NCBI RefSeq assembly: GCF_030695065.1 | Contig: NZ_JAUYTR010000011.1 | Coordinates: forward strand, 372,001-436,000 | From: Sediminibacterium sp. | GTDB lineage: Bacteria; Bacteroidota; Bacteroidia; Chitinophagales; Chitinophagaceae | Direction: 5' to 3' | Length of the DNA: 64,000 nt | In this document: in pieces, positions 45,168 to 53,362 of the stretch | Layout of the letters: every line of letters starts with the position of its first letter | How positions within the stretch are numbered: position 1 is the stretch's first letter | Made by a program: the position numbers and the translations under genes | Notes under the pieces: generated by a model | Seen by the model: the letters and a program-made list of their open reading frames with translations, nothing else | The model's database searches: none | Told to the model about the DNA's origin: nothing

Positions 45168-46691
45168 TTAATTGATTAAAATATTTCCAGTCATTTGTGC
45201 TGGTATAGGAACTTCCATAAAAGTTAAGATAGTTGGGGCTATATCTGCAAGTTTTCCGTGAATAAGGTTGCCCTTCCATTCTTTATCTATAACAAATAGC
45301 GGCACAGGATTTAATGTATGTGCGGTATTAGGAGAGCCATCTTCATTAATTAAATAATCGGCATTGCCATGATCTGCTGTTAAGAAAATGGTATACCCAT
45401 GTTCAATAGCGAGTGTTACAATTTTTGCAACACATGAATCAACGGTTTCCACAGCTTTTACAACTGCGCTAAAAACACCTGTATGACCAACCATATCGGC
45501 ATTGGCAAAATTTAAACAAATAAATTCAGCAGATTCAGCTGCAATTTCAGGTAAAATTTTTTCAGTCAGTTCAGCAGCACTCATTTCTGGTTGCAAATCG
45601 TAAGTGGCAACTTTTGGCGATGGCGCCATAATTCTAGACTCCCCAGTAAAAGGCTCTTCCCTGCCACCACTAAAGAAAAATGTTACGTGAGGATATTTCT
45701 CTGTTTCTGCAATTCTAATTTGCTTTTTGCCATGAGCGGCCAACACTTCACCAATGGTATTGGTTAAATTGTCATTTTCAAAAATTACATTTACCCCTTT
45801 AAATTTCTGGTCATACATGGTCATTGTGGTATAATGCAAATTCAAAGGGTGCATATTCTGTTCAGGAAAAGCTTGTTGTGTAAGCACTTCGGTAATTTCT
45901 CTGCATCTGTCTGTTCTGAAGTTAAATGCTATAACTACATCCCCTTCTTCAATTTTTGCAACAGGGGCGCCATCGGCTTTAGTTAAAACTGTAGGTAAAA
46001 TAAATTCATCGGTTACTCCTGAATCATAACTTGATTGAATAGCATGTTCTGCTGAAACAGCAGTATTCCCCTTTGCATTAACCAAGCAATGATAAGCCTG
46101 TGCAACTCTTTCCCATCTTTTGTCTCTATCCATGGCATAATACCTTCCACTAACTGTTGCAATAGTTCCTGTTGTCTTTTTTAAATGCGCTTCTACATCT
46201 TGTATATATCCCAATCCACTTTTAGGATCGGTATCTCTTCCATCAGTAAATGCATGTACAAAAACATTATTTAAACCTTGATCATGACATATAGTACAAA
46301 TTGCTTTTAAATGACTGGTATGAGAATGTACCCCACCATCGCTAACTAACCCTAATAAATGCAGCTTCTTTCCAGATTGCTTAGCCTGGTCAATCGCATT
46401 TATTAATACTTGATTTTGAGCTAGGGATCCGTCTCTTACAGCAACATTTATTCTTTGCAGTTCTTGGTATACAATTCTCCCAGCTCCCAAATTTAAATGC
46501 CCAACTTCACTATTCCCCATTTGCCCTTCGGGTAAACCTACCTGTTCGCCACAAGTGATTAAAGTAGTATTTGGATATTGAGAATATAAAGAACTTACAA
46601 ATGGCACATTCGCATTTTGGATGGCATCAGCAGACTTCACTTGTCCTAAACCCCAGCCATCCATGATGATTAATATTACTTTTTTGCTCAT
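45168..46691 (-). CDS. gpmI: 2,3-bisphosphoglycerate-independent phosphoglycerate mutase
   Basis: Manganese-dependent glycolytic enzyme that interconverts 3- and 2-phosphoglycerate. The metal segment IMDGWGLG is at residues 9-16 and the catalytic Ser61 is in QMGNSEVGH. The C-terminal metal motif TADHGNAD is present. The length of 507 is normal. A TAACTTTA box (one mismatch) ends 4 bases before the start codon. It heads an operon with the heme-binding and TonB receptor genes. Confidence 0.96.
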   Translation of the reverse strand: MSKKVILIIMDGWGLGQVKSADAIQNANVPFVSSLYSQYPNTTLITCGEQVGLPEGQMGNSEVGHLNLGAGRIVYQELQRINVAVRDGSLAQNQVLINAIDQAKQSGKKLHLLGLVSDGGVHSHTSHLKAICTICHDQGLNNVFVHAFTDGRDTDPKSGLGYIQDVEAHLKKTTGTIATVSGRYYAMDRDKRWERVAQAYHCLVNAKGNTAVSAEHAIQSSYDSGVTDEFILPTVLTKADGAPVAKIEEGDVVIAFNFRTDRCREITEVLTQQAFPEQNMHPLNLHYTTMTMYDQKFKGVNVIFENDNLTNTIGEVLAAHGKKQIRIAETEKYPHVTFFFSGGREEPFTGESRIMAPSPKVATYDLQPEMSAAELTEKILPEIAAESAEFICLNFANADMVGHTGVFSAVVKAVETVDSCVAKIVTLAIEHGYTIFLTADHGNADYLINEDGSPNTAHTLNPVPLFVIDKEWKGNLIHGKLADIAPTILTFMEVPIPAQMTGNILIN

Positions 46692-46760
46692 GCGTTAAAG
46701 TTAACTTATTTCTCATTCAGCTTTTGGCTGTACATTTATCAAATCGGTAAAAATGACCAA

Positions 46761-46792
46761 TTTTGGCATGATTATAGCACATTTTAAGTTTA
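46761..46792 (+). promoter_or_regulatory. Promoter of the DUF4783-nadC operon
   Basis: TTTTG (46761-46765), 19 bases, then TAAGTTTA (46785-46792), one mismatch from the -7 consensus. The predicted start is near 46797, which excludes the ATG at 46794 and supports the ATG at 46803. Confidence 0.6.
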
Positions 46793-46802
46793 AATGGATT
46801 TT

Positions 46803-47186
46803 ATGAAGAATTTGATTTTAGTAATTGGTTTTGTTTTGGGCGGATTCTTTAATGCCCAGGCCCAATCTGAAACAGATATGGTTATAAGGGCGTTAAAATT
46901 GGCTAATCCAGATATGATTACTACATATTTAGATGATTATGTAGACCTGAAATTATTGGATAAGGATGAAGTGAAAAATATGAGCAAAAACCAAGCTGCT
47001 TTAGCTTTAAAATCATTTTATCTTGAAAACGGAATAAAAGGATTTGAAAAGGTTTCTGATGGTGGAAAGGGTACACTAGTTTATATATTGGGAAAATTAA
47101 CTACTTCTGGTAAAAGCTATAGCATTACAGTACAGTTAAAGCAAAAAAACGGGACCTTGTATATTATAACCATGAGAATTAGCTAA
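46803..47186 (+). CDS. DUF4783 exported protein
   Basis: A 127-residue protein with a signal peptide (cleavage near NAQAQ) and a small alpha/beta domain of the NTF2-like type, matching DUF4783. Typical segments are DDYVDLKLLDKDEV and QAALALKSFYLENG. The function is unknown. It precedes nadC by 8 bases, a neighbourhood I recall for this family in Bacteroidota. The ATG three codons upstream (46794) lies at or before the predicted transcription start. Confidence 0.8.
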   Translation: MKNLILVIGFVLGGFFNAQAQSETDMVIRALKLANPDMITTYLDDYVDLKLLDKDEVKNMSKNQAALALKSFYLENGIKGFEKVSDGGKGTLVYILGKLTTSGKSYSITVQLKQKNGTLYIITMRIS

Positions 47187-47194
47187 AAAGTCGC

Positions 47195-48058
47195 ATGAAT
47201 TCATTTGATATTGCATTGGCTACCCTAGTGGATGCTGCACTAAAAGAAGATATTGGGAACGGAGATCATTCCACTTTAAGCTGCATCCCTGCTACGAAGC
47301 AAGGTAAAGCAATTCTCAAAATAAAGGAGGATGGCATACTTGCAGGGGTTGAAGTCGCTAATAAAATTTTCCATTTTATAGAACCTAGCTGTGAATTTAT
47401 TCCTTTCAAAAAGGATGGAGATAAAATGCAAGTTGGAGACATTGCATTTGAAATAACCGCTTCTGTTCATGCCATTTTAAAAGGGGAAAGACTGGTTCTA
47501 AATTGCATGCAAAGAATGAGTGGTATTGCCACATTAACGAACCGTTATACACAATTATTAAAAGGATACCATACCCGTTTATTAGACACTAGAAAAACAA
47601 CCCCTAATTTTAGGCTTCTCGAAAAAGAAGCGGTAAGAATTGGAGGTGGTATTAATCATCGATTTGGTTTATACGATATGATTATGCTCAAAGACAATCA
47701 TATTGACTATTGCGGAGGAATAATTGAAGCAATTAATCAAGCTTATACCTATTCCAACCATTTAGAACAACCCTTAAAAATTGAAGTAGAAACAAGAAAT
47801 TTGGCAGATGTTCTATTGGTGTGTAATCAGGCCTTGAACAAAGTAGATCGAATCATGTTAGACAATTTTTCACCTAATGAAGTTTCTGAAGCCCTGGCAA
47901 TTATTCAAGGAAGGGTAGAAACAGAAGCAAGTGGTGGAATAAACTTAACAACCATTGAATTATTTGCAAAAACAGGAGTAGATTTTGTTAGCGTAGGAGG
48001 ACTTATTCACCAAGCCCAAAGCTTAGATTTGAGCTTAAAAGCAAGTTTCGTGAAATAA
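47195..48058 (+). CDS. nadC: Nicotinate-nucleotide pyrophosphorylase (carboxylating)
   Basis: Converts quinolinate and PRPP to nicotinate mononucleotide in de novo NAD synthesis. The DTRKTTPNFR, GGGINHRFGLYDMIMLKDNH and VSVGGLIHQA segments are diagnostic. The length is 287. Together with nadE, 10 kb further on, it shows that NAD can be made de novo if nadA and nadB are elsewhere. It begins 8 bases after the DUF4783 gene. Confidence 0.96.
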   Translation: MNSFDIALATLVDAALKEDIGNGDHSTLSCIPATKQGKAILKIKEDGILAGVEVANKIFHFIEPSCEFIPFKKDGDKMQVGDIAFEITASVHAILKGERLVLNCMQRMSGIATLTNRYTQLLKGYHTRLLDTRKTTPNFRLLEKEAVRIGGGINHRFGLYDMIMLKDNHIDYCGGIIEAINQAYTYSNHLEQPLKIEVETRNLADVLLVCNQALNKVDRIMLDNFSPNEVSEALAIIQGRVETEASGGINLTTIELFAKTGVDFVSVGGLIHQAQSLDLSLKASFVK

Positions 48059-48129
48059 ATGACCAGATTGGCAAAGTTTTTTACCTATAGCTTATTGTTT
48101 TTTGTAATTTTCCAGAATATACTTTATTC

Positions 48130-50037
48130 ATGAAAGATGAATATAAAAAGTTAGCAATCGTTTTTTGGGTCGCTTTCTTTTTTTTAGGAAAATCTACTTT
48201 ATCCGCACAAACTTTTGCAAAAGACAGTATTGATCGGTTGCTTGCCGCAAAGGGACCAGGAATTGAACGTATACGATTTCTAAATAATATTGCAGAAACA
48301 TTATCAGATAAAAATACCCAGCTAGCATTTGATTATGCCAAACTAGCTTTATCGGAATCTGAAAAAAATAAACAACCACAAGAAAAAGGCTTTGCACTGA
48401 ACAATTTAGCCTGGATTAAATACAGAAAAGGAGATTTTACAGCTGCATTTGAATACGGTACAAAAGCCTTAAAATGGAATGATTCTATACAAAACCTGCC
48501 AGCGCTTGCTGCTTCATATAGGTGCATGGCATCTGTTTATAATTCTCAAGACAATGCCCCAAAGTCTATTGAATACTTTTTAAAAGACCTTACACTTCAT
48601 ACCCAATTGAATGACCAGAAAAGTATTGGAAGGGCTTTAAATAACCTGTCTTTTACGTTTTTAAGAGGAAAAATGTATGATAGTGCTTTGTTATATACAC
48701 CAAAAGCACTTTTATTAAATTTAACCCTAAAAGACGATTATTTAATTGCATTTGCTTACAGAAATGCAGGTGATTTATCGGAAGTAAGAAAATTATCTGA
48801 TAGTGCTAAATACTATTTTAACCTTTCGGTTCAATATGCAAAAAAGACAAAAAGCTTGCAGCTTCAACTAACCGCTTTATACAGAATTGGTAGAATGCTG
48901 AATAGTGAATTAAAATACAAGGAATCTATCCCTTACTTAGAAAATGCGCTCCAATTGGGCATTCTTATGGGTGCGAAATCTGAAACAGCTTTAATTTATA
49001 ATTTATTAGGAAGAGCTTACGAAGGCATAGGTAATTATAAAGAAGCCTATTTAGTTCAAAAGAAATCAAGCCAATTAAATGATTCATTGTACCAGGAAAG
49101 GAGTAGGTCTAAGTTGGCAGAAATGCAAGCTAAATTTGAGGCAGAGAAAAAAGAATCAGAAATAAATGAACTTAAAAAAGAAAAAGAACAAGAAATAGAG
49201 GATAACCAAAAAAAGACCATTCTAAATTTCTCTTTAATGATTACTATGATTGTAGTAATTGTTTTGCTAATAAATATCTGGAGGAAAAATAAATATAAAA
49301 CTGCCACCAATATTTTATTACAATCACAAAAAGAAGCATTAGAAGAAACACTCTTATTAAAAGACAAGGTTTTCTCTATTATTTCTCATGATTTGCGCTC
49401 CCCCATAGCATCATTAAATGCAGTTCTTCCAATGTTGGATCCAGATTCATTAGATCATGAAACTTATCATCAATTAAAATTGAATCTAACTAAACAGGTT
49501 CAAAACTTAAATTACGTGCTTGAGAATCTTCTTATATGGTCTAGGTCTAGAATGAAGGGGGTAGATACGCCAGAATTGAAAGATATTAATTTAAATAAGC
49601 AGGCATCCAGTTCAATTGGTTTATTAAAAGGCTTGGCCGATCAGAAGAAAATTACCATCCAAAATCAAATTAATACAAGTTTAAGTATAAAGGCAGACCC
49701 ACAACATTTTGACATCATTATCCGTAATATTTTGTTGAATTCCATCAAATTTACACATGAACAAGGTTCTATTAATTTGTACAGCAAAATCGAAAACGAT
49801 CAATTGGCAATCTGTATAGAAGACAACGGTGTTGGTATGAACCCAGAGCAAATTGATCGATTATTCCAACTAAAAACACATTTTACAACCCCAGGAACAC
49901 AAAAGGAAAAAGGTACGGGTTTGGGTTTATTAATTTGTGCAGAATACGCTGCGGCTAATAATTGGGAAATAAAAGTAGAAAGCCAAATAGGAAAGGGTAC
50001 AATTTTTACGATTATTTTAGCAAAAACAAATAAATGA
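48130..50037 (+). CDS. TPR-containing sensor histidine kinase
   Basis: A 635-residue protein with signal peptide, tetratricopeptide repeats (about 60-330), a charged coiled coil, one membrane helix (about 364-384) and a cytoplasmic kinase. The phospho-accepting residue is His420 in IISHDLRSP. The ATPase core has the N box IIIRNILLNSIKF, IEDNGVGMNP and GTGLGLLI. The periplasmic TPR sensor with a C-terminal kinase is a design common in Bacteroidota. No response regulator gene is adjacent. The stop overlaps the start of the SUI1 gene (ATGA). Confidence 0.9.
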   Translation: MKDEYKKLAIVFWVAFFFLGKSTLSAQTFAKDSIDRLLAAKGPGIERIRFLNNIAETLSDKNTQLAFDYAKLALSESEKNKQPQEKGFALNNLAWIKYRKGDFTAAFEYGTKALKWNDSIQNLPALAASYRCMASVYNSQDNAPKSIEYFLKDLTLHTQLNDQKSIGRALNNLSFTFLRGKMYDSALLYTPKALLLNLTLKDDYLIAFAYRNAGDLSEVRKLSDSAKYYFNLSVQYAKKTKSLQLQLTALYRIGRMLNSELKYKESIPYLENALQLGILMGAKSETALIYNLLGRAYEGIGNYKEAYLVQKKSSQLNDSLYQERSRSKLAEMQAKFEAEKKESEINELKKEKEQEIEDNQKKTILNFSLMITMIVVIVLLINIWRKNKYKTATNILLQSQKEALEETLLLKDKVFSIISHDLRSPIASLNAVLPMLDPDSLDHETYHQLKLNLTKQVQNLNYVLENLLIWSRSRMKGVDTPELKDINLNKQASSSIGLLKGLADQKKITIQNQINTSLSIKADPQHFDIIIRNILLNSIKFTHEQGSINLYSKIENDQLAICIEDNGVGMNPEQIDRLFQLKTHFTTPGTQKEKGTGLGLLICAEYAAANNWEIKVESQIGKGTIFTIILAKTNK

Positions 50038-50378
50038 GCAAGAAAAATATAGCGGACCAAGCCGGATTTGTTTATAGTACTGACCCCAACTTTCAATTTA
50101 ATAGATCCCAAAACGAAGCATTGGAAACAGTAGAACCGGCTAAACAAAATCTAGTAATACAATTAGATAGGAAACAAAGAGGGGGTAAAACAGTAACATT
50201 GGTGACTGGTTTTATTGGAAAAGAAAACGACCTTGAAGCATTGTCAAAACAATTAAAGAATTTTTGTGGAACTGGCGGAAGTGCCAAAGACGGGGAGGCC
50301 ATTGTGCAAGGAGATCAGCGAGACAAAGTCTTGCTTTGGTTACAAAAAAACGGCTACAGTAAAAGCAAAAAAAAATAG
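50034..50378 (+). CDS. SUI1/eIF1-like translation factor (YciH family)
   Basis: A 114-residue protein whose C-terminal two thirds is an eIF1/SUI1 domain. Typical segments are RGGKTVTLVTGFIG and CGTGGSAKDGEAIVQGDQRDKV in parts. In eukaryotes eIF1 controls start-codon selection. Bacterial YciH has been proposed to inhibit aberrant initiation. It overlaps the histidine kinase gene by 4 bases, so it is probably translated by coupling from that gene. Confidence 0.9.
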   Translation: MSKKNIADQAGFVYSTDPNFQFNRSQNEALETVEPAKQNLVIQLDRKQRGGKTVTLVTGFIGKENDLEALSKQLKNFCGTGGSAKDGEAIVQGDQRDKVLLWLQKNGYSKSKKK

Positions 50379-50460
50379 GCTAGCATGAAATTAAATTATA
50401 TTGAAAAAAATATTCTAACTTACTGTCTTTCTAAAACTTTTCATTCAAACTAATACCATC

Positions 50461-50766
50461 ATGGCAAAAGCAAGTAAAAAGAAAGCCGCTAAAAAAGCAG
50501 CTCCTAAAAAAGCAGCCAAAAAAGTCGCCCCTAAAAAAGTAGCCCCTAAAAAAGCGGTTAAAAAAGCTGCTAAGAAAGCTGCTCCAGCAAAAAAAGTAGC
50601 ACCTAAAAAGGCTGCTCCAACAAAAAAACCAGCTGTTAAAAAACCAGTAAAGAAAGTAACTACTCCAGCTCCTGTAGCTCCAGTAGTTCCTGCTGCTGAA
50701 CCTGTAGTAGTAGAAGCTCCAACGCTTTTTACTCCTGAAACTCCAAGTTCAGAAAACAACGGTTAA
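50461..50766 (+). CDS. Histone H1-like Lys/Ala/Pro-rich protein
   Basis: A 101-residue very basic protein. The first 65 residues are repeats of the type KKAAPKKA and KKVAPKK. The rest is a neutral Pro/Val/Ala tail ending PETPSSENNG. It resembles bacterial H1/Hc1-like nucleoid proteins and the H1 C-terminal tail of eukaryotes. DNA or RNA binding is expected from charge, not from a folded domain. It is followed by an intrinsic terminator and likely ends its own transcript. Confidence 0.8.
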   Translation: MAKASKKKAAKKAAPKKAAKKVAPKKVAPKKAVKKAAKKAAPAKKVAPKKAAPTKKPAVKKPVKKVTTPAPVAPVVPAAEPVVVEAPTLFTPETPSSENNG

Positions 50767-50788
50767 GTTTTATCAGTTTAAATAATAT

Positions 50789-50820
50789 GACCCTGTTTTT
50801 ATTATAAGAGCAGGGTCTTT
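50789..50820 (+). terminator. Intrinsic terminator after the H1-like gene
   Basis: GACCCTG (50789-50795) pairs with CAGGGTC (50811-50817) across a 15-base loop, followed by TTTTATTTT. The orientation fits termination of the H1-like gene, whose stop is 22 bases upstream. Confidence 0.8.
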
Positions 50821-50857
50821 TATTTTGTATTCACCCCAACGATTTAAAATAGTTCTT

Positions 50858-53266
50858 ATGAAAAAATGGAGCTTTCTTTTTATTTGTTTTTTTGCTATTG
50901 CTGTTCATGCCCAGAATAACGCAAGTATTGCCGAAAAAACAAAATCCATGAAAAAAATGGATGGCTATTTCCCTTTTTGGTACGACAACAATAATGGAAA
51001 AATTTGGCTACTAGTAAACCAGTTAAACACAGAGTTTTTATACGTCAATAGTTTGCCCGCGGGCCTAGGATCCAATGATATTGGGTTAGACAGAGGACAA
51101 ATAGGAAATACCCGTATTGTCTATTTTCATAAAGTAGGAAAAAAATTATTGCTCATACAACCCAATTATGATTATAGGGCAAGTTCAAAAGATGTGCAGG
51201 AACAGAAAGCAGTAGCAGAATCATTTGCATCATCAGCTATTGCAACATTCAATATTGAAGCAGAAGAGAATGGAGCTTATCTAATAGACCTAAATGTATT
51301 TTTAATAAGAGACGCACACGGTGTTGCAGATAAAATCAGAAGCATGCGTCAAGGAAGTTATACTTTTAGTGAAGCAAGATCTGCCATCTACATCAACAAT
51401 ACCAGAAACTTTCCCTTGAATTCAGAGTTTGAAGCAATGATTAGTTTTATTGGAGGAGCAGATGCAGGAAGATTGGTAAGAACTGTAAGCCCTTCTTCAG
51501 AGGCAATTACATTAAGAATGCATCACTCTTTTGTGCAATTACCCGACAATCAATTTAAGCCGCGTAAATACGATATCAGAAGTGGTTATTTTGGAAAAAC
51601 TTATTACGATTACAGTAGTGATTTTACAGAACCAATTCAACAAATGGTGATAGCCAAACATCGCTTATTTAAAAAAGACCCTAGCGCTGCAATAAGTGAA
51701 CCTGTAAAGCCAATTGTATATTATTTAGACAATGGAACTCCTGAACCCATTCGTTCAGCTTTATTAGATGGAGCTAAATGGTGGAACCAGGCATATGAAG
51801 CAGCTGGATTTAAAAACGCATTCATAGTAAAAGTATTGCCCGATTCTGCAGACCCAATGGACATTCGTTACAATATGATTAACTGGGTGCATCGATCTAC
51901 CAGAGGTTGGAGTTATGGCGCTTCCGTTACCGATCCCCGCACGGGAGAAATCATTAAAGGACAAGTTACGCTAGGGTCATTAAGGGTAAGACAAGACTAT
52001 TTAATTTTTACAGGATTACTCTCGCCGTATGAAACAGGAAAGCCTGTTCCGGCAACCATGAAAGAAGCGGCATTGCAAAGATTAAGACAATTGTCTGCGC
52101 ACGAAATAGGCCATACGCTTGGCTTACAGCATAATTACGCATCTAGTGTAAACAATCGTGCATCAGTAATGGATTATCCACATCCTGCAGTTTTTATTAA
52201 TGCAAAAGGTGCAATTGATTTTAGTAAAGTATATACCAATGAAATAGGTGAATGGGATAAACGTGCCATCATGTATGGATATAGTCAGTTTCCAAATGAT
52301 ACCGATGAAACGATAGCACTAAATAAATTATTAGAAGAAAATCAACAAAAAGGATTGCTCTTTATTGCAGATGCAGACGCTAGAGCAGTGAGTGGTTTTC
52401 ATCCAGATGCCCATTTATGGGATAACGATAGCGACCCAGTTACAGAACTCAATAATGTATTGGCGGTAAGGCAAAAAGCATTAGATCAGTTTACTGAATC
52501 AGCCATTCGCCCCAATACACCAATGAGTACTTTAGAAGATGCATTGGTTCCAGTTTATAATTATCACCGCTATCAAGCCGAAGCGGTTAGCAAATTAATT
52601 GGAGGCATGTATTATAGTTACAATGTTAGAGGAGATAAGCAGGTTCAACCAACCGTTTTACCAGCAGCTACTCAACTTAAGGCATTGAATGCAATGCTTA
52701 AAACACTATCTCCAAGTGTATTAACCTTACCCAATAGAATTGTTCAAATGATACCACCAAGACCACCCATGTATAATGGTGTTGGGGAAGTTTTTTCTAA
52801 AAGAACAGGAATGAGCTTTGACCCATTGGCAGCCGCTGAAGCACTTACCCATTTTGAATTATCCTTTTTATTTAATGCGGAGCGTGCCAATCGTTTAGTA
52901 CAATTAAAAGCAATGGCAGGTACGCCGGGATGGGATGATGTTTTAAATGCCATTATTAATGCTACTTGGAAAGCCTCACCAGAAAAAGGTTTAGCCAGAG
53001 AGGTTCAAAAGCAAACACAACAAATGGTATTGACTTGGTTATTGGGATTGAGTCAAAATCAACAAGCTAATTATGCTGTTCAATCCATTAGCTATAATGG
53101 TTTAGTGCAACTAAAAAAATATGCAGAAACGATGGTAAAAGCTGGAACAGATGCAGCACATTTTGGCTATGCCATTGAAAGGATTAATAATCCCAAAGAA
53201 ATCAGTTTACCACAACACAAAGAAATACCGCCGGGTGCACCCATTGGTTGTGATTGGGATCACTAA
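50858..53266 (+). CDS. Exported zinc metalloprotease (DUF5117/DUF5118 type)
   Basis: An 802-residue protein with a signal peptide (cleavage near AVHAQ). An N-terminal DUF5118/DUF5117 region (DGYFPFWYDNNNGKIWL read in parts) precedes a metzincin-like catalytic site: His415, Glu416, His419 and His425 in HEIGHTLGLQH, with a Met-turn candidate in SVMDYPHP. The C-terminal third is helical. The natural substrate is unknown. I chose the ATG at 50858; the upstream in-frame TTG (50825) lies in the terminator tail and would precede the signal peptide. Confidence 0.9.
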   Translation: MKKWSFLFICFFAIAVHAQNNASIAEKTKSMKKMDGYFPFWYDNNNGKIWLLVNQLNTEFLYVNSLPAGLGSNDIGLDRGQIGNTRIVYFHKVGKKLLLIQPNYDYRASSKDVQEQKAVAESFASSAIATFNIEAEENGAYLIDLNVFLIRDAHGVADKIRSMRQGSYTFSEARSAIYINNTRNFPLNSEFEAMISFIGGADAGRLVRTVSPSSEAITLRMHHSFVQLPDNQFKPRKYDIRSGYFGKTYYDYSSDFTEPIQQMVIAKHRLFKKDPSAAISEPVKPIVYYLDNGTPEPIRSALLDGAKWWNQAYEAAGFKNAFIVKVLPDSADPMDIRYNMINWVHRSTRGWSYGASVTDPRTGEIIKGQVTLGSLRVRQDYLIFTGLLSPYETGKPVPATMKEAALQRLRQLSAHEIGHTLGLQHNYASSVNNRASVMDYPHPAVFINAKGAIDFSKVYTNEIGEWDKRAIMYGYSQFPNDTDETIALNKLLEENQQKGLLFIADADARAVSGFHPDAHLWDNDSDPVTELNNVLAVRQKALDQFTESAIRPNTPMSTLEDALVPVYNYHRYQAEAVSKLIGGMYYSYNVRGDKQVQPTVLPAATQLKALNAMLKTLSPSVLTLPNRIVQMIPPRPPMYNGVGEVFSKRTGMSFDPLAAAEALTHFELSFLFNAERANRLVQLKAMAGTPGWDDVLNAIINATWKASPEKGLAREVQKQTQQMVLTWLLGLSQNQQANYAVQSISYNGLVQLKKYAETMVKAGTDAAHFGYAIERINNPKEISLPQHKEIPPGAPIGCDWDH

Positions 53267-53289
53267 ACTAAACGTTTCATTTCTATAAT

Positions 53290-53318
53290 AAAAAACCTCA
53301 CTAAACGTGAGGTTTTTT
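53290..53318. terminator. Bidirectional intrinsic terminator
   Basis: CCTCAC (53296-53301) and GTGAGG (53307-53312) form a stem with loop TAAAC, flanked by AAAAA on the left and TTTTTT on the right. It can therefore stop both the metalloprotease transcript and the convergent E2 gene transcript. Confidence 0.85.
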
Positions 53319-53362
53319 ATTTGTTTCAAGTAATACTTAAACACTAATATATTTCTGTAAAA

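Noticed and set aside
46794-46796. First ATG of the DUF4783 gene
   Set aside because: It lies at or before the predicted transcription start; the ATG at 46803 directly begins the signal peptide.
50461-50700. Possible tandem DNA repeat or small CRISPR-like array
   Set aside because: Repeats are short, irregular Lys-Ala-Pro codon units inside a coding frame, with no equal spacers.
50445-50759. Minus-strand Ala/Phe/Leu-rich open frame opposite the H1-like gene
   Set aside because: A by-product of repeated Lys-Ala codons. The plus frame has the H1-like composition and a correctly oriented terminator.
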